NCBI GenBank assembly: GCA_019358975.1
Contig: JAHHIL010000051.1
Coordinates: 1 to 43,690 of the forward strand
Direction: 5' to 3'
Origin: Trichocoleus desertorum ATA4-8-CV12
GTDB lineage: Bacteria; Cyanobacteriota; Cyanobacteriia; FACHB-46
DNA: 43,690 nt
The notes beneath the pieces are model-generated. The model was not told the DNA's origin, searched no databases, and saw nothing but the letters and a program-made list of their open reading frames with translations. Shown here one piece after another: positions 41,713 through 43,690 of the stretch; the first letter of the stretch is position 1, and each line of letters begins with the position of its first letter. The position numbers and the translations under genes are program-made.

Positions 41713-42019
41713 AGTGGTATAAAAGCGGTCTTCAAATTCTGCTGGCGATCGGGATGATTGTGGCTGGGGTGAAGCATTTCACCGATCCAGAGCCGTTTGA
41801 AAGAATTGTGCCAGATTTTTTGCCGTTCCATTGGTCGCTGGTATTCGGCAGCGGATTTCTGGAGGTGTTGGCTGGAGTGGGTTTACTGATTCCTCGATTC
41901 AGGCGGGCTGCGGCTTGGACTCTGGTAGTGCGGTGCTCAGCGATCGCTGAGGTCTAGGAATACCAACGTTGCCAAATGCAAATATGATCCAGTGGTTTCT
42001 CGGTGGGATGGCAACCTAA
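41709..42019 (+). pseudogene. DoxX-family membrane protein with internal deletion
   Basis: Starts intact: MKWYKSGLQILLAIGMIVAG, then VKHFTDPEPFERIVPDFLPFH, GSGFLEVLAGVGLLIPRFRRAAAWTLV, the first two membrane helices of a DoxX/DoxD-like protein. After residue 77 it reads VRCSAIAEV and stops at 41957. In another frame immediately downstream GIPTLPNANMIQWFLGGMAT (41959-42019) matches the expected later part (G-I-P-x-L-P...W-F). Roughly 20-30 residues and the frame are lost, and a HIP1 octamer lies at the joint (41940-41947). It overlaps the SRPBCC stop by ATGA. Confidence 0.7.
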
Positions 42020-42187
42020 CTTTAAAGCTTTAGTAAAGTCTAAGCAAAAACACTATGAATCTCTGAGTAAATGGGTGAGGATAGCCCCGGGCACGCTGCT
42101 AGTTTATGAATAGGAGTGGTGTTTCCCAAACTGGGGTGGACGCTCCTTGTCATGCGGTGTCTCTCTGCTGTTTATACGCTTAGAGCC

Positions 42188-43246
42188 ATGATCAAAGCTA
42201 TTCAGATGCAGTCCTCGATTGCAGTGATCGGATCGGCTTGTCTTGGGTTGGGGATGGGACTTCCCGCGGTTGCGTTTAGTCCTGAGCCAGTATTCAATCG
42301 CGTCGATCGCTTCAACGCTACGATTCCCAGTGCTACAGGTGTAGATGAAGCTGACATCTACTATCCTGTTTCATCACCCAATGCTCCTATTGATTCGCTG
42401 CCTGTTGTTCTACTCCTGCAAGGCGCGCTAGTTGATAAAGCAGATTACACAAACTTTGCGAGTCACGTAGCTCAATATGGCTTTGCAGTGATTGTGCCAA
42501 ATCATATCAGAACTGCGATCGATCCAGTGACGGGACAAGCTTTCACCGGATTTTTTCCAGAGCAGCAACAGGTCAACGATGTCCTGGCCTATGCCACTGC
42601 CGCCAACACAAATTCAGCTTCTCCACTCGCCAACCTGCTGAACCCTAACAAATTCGGGTTGATTGGGCATTCTCTCGGCGGAGCCGTTGGGCTGAGTGCC
42701 ATTCAGGATATCTGTTTTCCTTTTCTTTGCACGGGTACGTTCTCACGACCACAAGAACTGATGGCAGGGGTTTTTTACGGCTCAACCTTTAGAGATCCTC
42801 GCTTTGGCGACATGATTCCCCCAATTGAGAATGACGGGATTCCTGTGGCTTTAATCGCTGGCGATCGCGATGGGGTTGTAGGCAATTTTGCTGCGGTTGA
42901 AGAGACTTATGAGCAGATTCAAGATCCGCCCAAAGTATTGATCACTGTACAAGGTGCCAATCACTATGGGATTACCAACCAAGACAGCCTGCGTGACCCA
43001 GTTCGACCGACGTTAGACCAGGACGTTGCTACAGAAACGATCGCTCGTTGGAGTGGGCTGATCTTACGAGCCTCTCTGCTCAATGACGTTGAGGCGCTGG
43101 ATTATGTCTATAACCGAGGAGACGTGCTAGATGAAAACGTCAGTGTCACCAGTGAGGTAGCAACTGTTTCAGAGCCCGCCTCGTTTGTCGGCATCTTAGC
43201 CTTTGGGTTGCTCGGAACTGCTTGGAAGCTGAAGCGTGGTAAATAA
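42188..43246 (+). CDS. secreted alpha/beta hydrolase with PEP-CTERM sorting signal
   Basis: 352 residues from ATG 42188 (MIKAIQMQSSIAVIGSACLG, a signal peptide); a GTG at 42116 would add 24 residues. It has an alpha/beta hydrolase fold, chlorophyllase/dienelactone-hydrolase-like: LPVVLLLQGALVDKADYTNFASHVAQYGFAVIVPNH, the nucleophile elbow GLIGHSLGGAVGL, an Asp in VALIAGDRDGVVG and a His in VQGANHYGI. The C-terminus SEPASFVGILAFGLLGTAWKLKRGK is a PEP-CTERM tripartite tag (PEP-like motif, hydrophobic segment, basic end) for processing by exosortase, suggesting export with exopolysaccharide. Substrate unknown. Confidence 0.85.
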   Translation: MIKAIQMQSSIAVIGSACLGLGMGLPAVAFSPEPVFNRVDRFNATIPSATGVDEADIYYPVSSPNAPIDSLPVVLLLQGALVDKADYTNFASHVAQYGFAVIVPNHIRTAIDPVTGQAFTGFFPEQQQVNDVLAYATAANTNSASPLANLLNPNKFGLIGHSLGGAVGLSAIQDICFPFLCTGTFSRPQELMAGVFYGSTFRDPRFGDMIPPIENDGIPVALIAGDRDGVVGNFAAVEETYEQIQDPPKVLITVQGANHYGITNQDSLRDPVRPTLDQDVATETIARWSGLILRASLLNDVEALDYVYNRGDVLDENVSVTSEVATVSEPASFVGILAFGLLGTAWKLKRGK

Positions 43247-43451
43247 CAGCATCAGCTCAAGTGTGCTCAGCAAAGCCAGTTCCGGCAAGCTCTCCGCAGC
43301 TCTAGAGCAGAAATTTCTCCAGTTAGTCTTGCCGCCCTAGAAAAAAATAGCGGCAGTTGATGTCTCAACAGAAAGCTCCTGGTATCAGTGCCAAAGGCTT
43401 CTCATAGGTGCCAGTTAAGGGCGACGGGAAATTTCTCAGTGTGCCAGTTGA
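43247..43451. other. intergenic region downstream of the hydrolase
   Basis: Contains an imperfect hairpin TGCCGCCCTAGAAAAAAATA-GCGGCA near 43330-43357 that may terminate the hydrolase transcript. Nothing else is seen before the transposase fragment. Confidence 0.3.
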
Positions 43452-43690
43452 GGCCTGAGAGTCAGCGATCGCCGTCCTCATCTGCAAGTGATTGTTGATC
43501 TGACGACCCTGGAGAAACGAGGTAAGTTCAAAGCTTTTGAGCACTTAGTCTCTGTCTTTCACGGCAAACGGGGAGTGCATCTGGTGGTGCTGTATCTGGT
43601 GGTTGGACCTTGGCGCATCCCCTGGAGCTTTCGAGTCTACCGAGGCAAGGGCAGTGCTTCCCCGGCTCACTTGGGTTTGCAATTGGTGCG
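43452..43690 (+). pseudogene. IS701/IS4-type transposase fragment, running off the window
   Basis: The frame reads VIVDLTTLEKRGKFKAFEHL, VSVFHGKRGVHLVVLYLVVG, PWRIPWSFRVYRGKGSASPA and continues beyond 43690. (I/V)VDLT-x-LEK-x-GKF with HGKRG-(L/V)-HLVVLYL and W-x-PW-x-F-R-(V/I)-(Y/W)-RGKG is the start of the catalytic domain (first Asp) in IS701-like transposases. The frame is closed by a stop just before 43452, so an N-terminal part is missing or frameshifted. It may be whole beyond the window. Confidence 0.6.

Noticed and set aside
1-43690. CRISPR array or defence island
   Set aside because: No regularly spaced repeats and no Cas, restriction, Abi or retron genes are seen; the repeats present are MITEs, HIP1 and coding repeats.

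Overview
The window comes from a cyanobacterium. The octamer GCGATCGC (HIP1) recurs throughout, inside genes and between them, and the gene content fits: exbBD/tonB iron uptake, dCache and GAF histidine kinases, SLH-plus-WG surface proteins, an HhoA-type protease, and IS630, IS1-like, IS4-like and IS66 debris. The codon use and many-domain PAS kinases suggest a filamentous or large-genome species. No rRNA, tRNA, CRISPR array or phage module was found.

Layout. (1) 1-6157: an iron-complex import locus. A minus-strand operon exbB-exbD-fecC-fecD-fecE-like is packed with gaps of 2-10 nt or short overlaps, and a divergent tonB carries a long Pro/Glu repeat tail. It supplies the energising complex and the inner-membrane ABC importer; the binding protein and outer-membrane receptor are not in the window. 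(2) 6158-8690: transposase debris (IS66, IS4-like) around small hypothetical genes. (3) 8728-20470: mostly intact genes. These are a membrane dCache-HAMP-GAF histidine kinase, a spore-photoproduct-lyase-like radical SAM protein, a small hypothetical, an MFS exporter, an FAD monooxygenase, a second dCache kinase, and an SLH/WG-repeat envelope protein whose stop codon abuts the kinase's. (4) 20569-23210: a nearly intact IS630 element flanked by a GNAT fragment, then a decayed IS1-like element that cuts off a sensor gene. (5) 23211-34509: a cluster of related PAS/GAF histidine kinases and receivers. Two genes survive (a PAS-receiver protein and a 1503-residue double kinase). The rest show single lesions: in-frame amber codons, a one-base frameshift between kinase and receiver, an IS truncation and a stray HisKA fragment. 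(6) 34510-36900: a gene graveyard with two miniature inverted-repeat elements, one with a TA duplication and one with an 11-bp target duplication, beside remnants of a HAD dehalogenase and a Gfo/Idh oxidoreductase. (7) 36898-43246: small stress and envelope genes: SRPBCC proteins, an HtrA protease, a DUF6582-like protein, a secreted protein, a broken SDR, a broken DoxX and a PEP-CTERM alpha/beta hydrolase. (8) The right edge enters a transposase fragment.

The most informative structures are the two MITEs with target duplications, the three disrupted sensor genes whose ancestral frames can be rebuilt by eye, the TonB with a repetitive tail beyond its C-terminal fold, and the spore-photoproduct-lyase homologue that keeps its catalytic residues. 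No wholly new system is demonstrated. Family assignments rest on motif recognition, not database searches.
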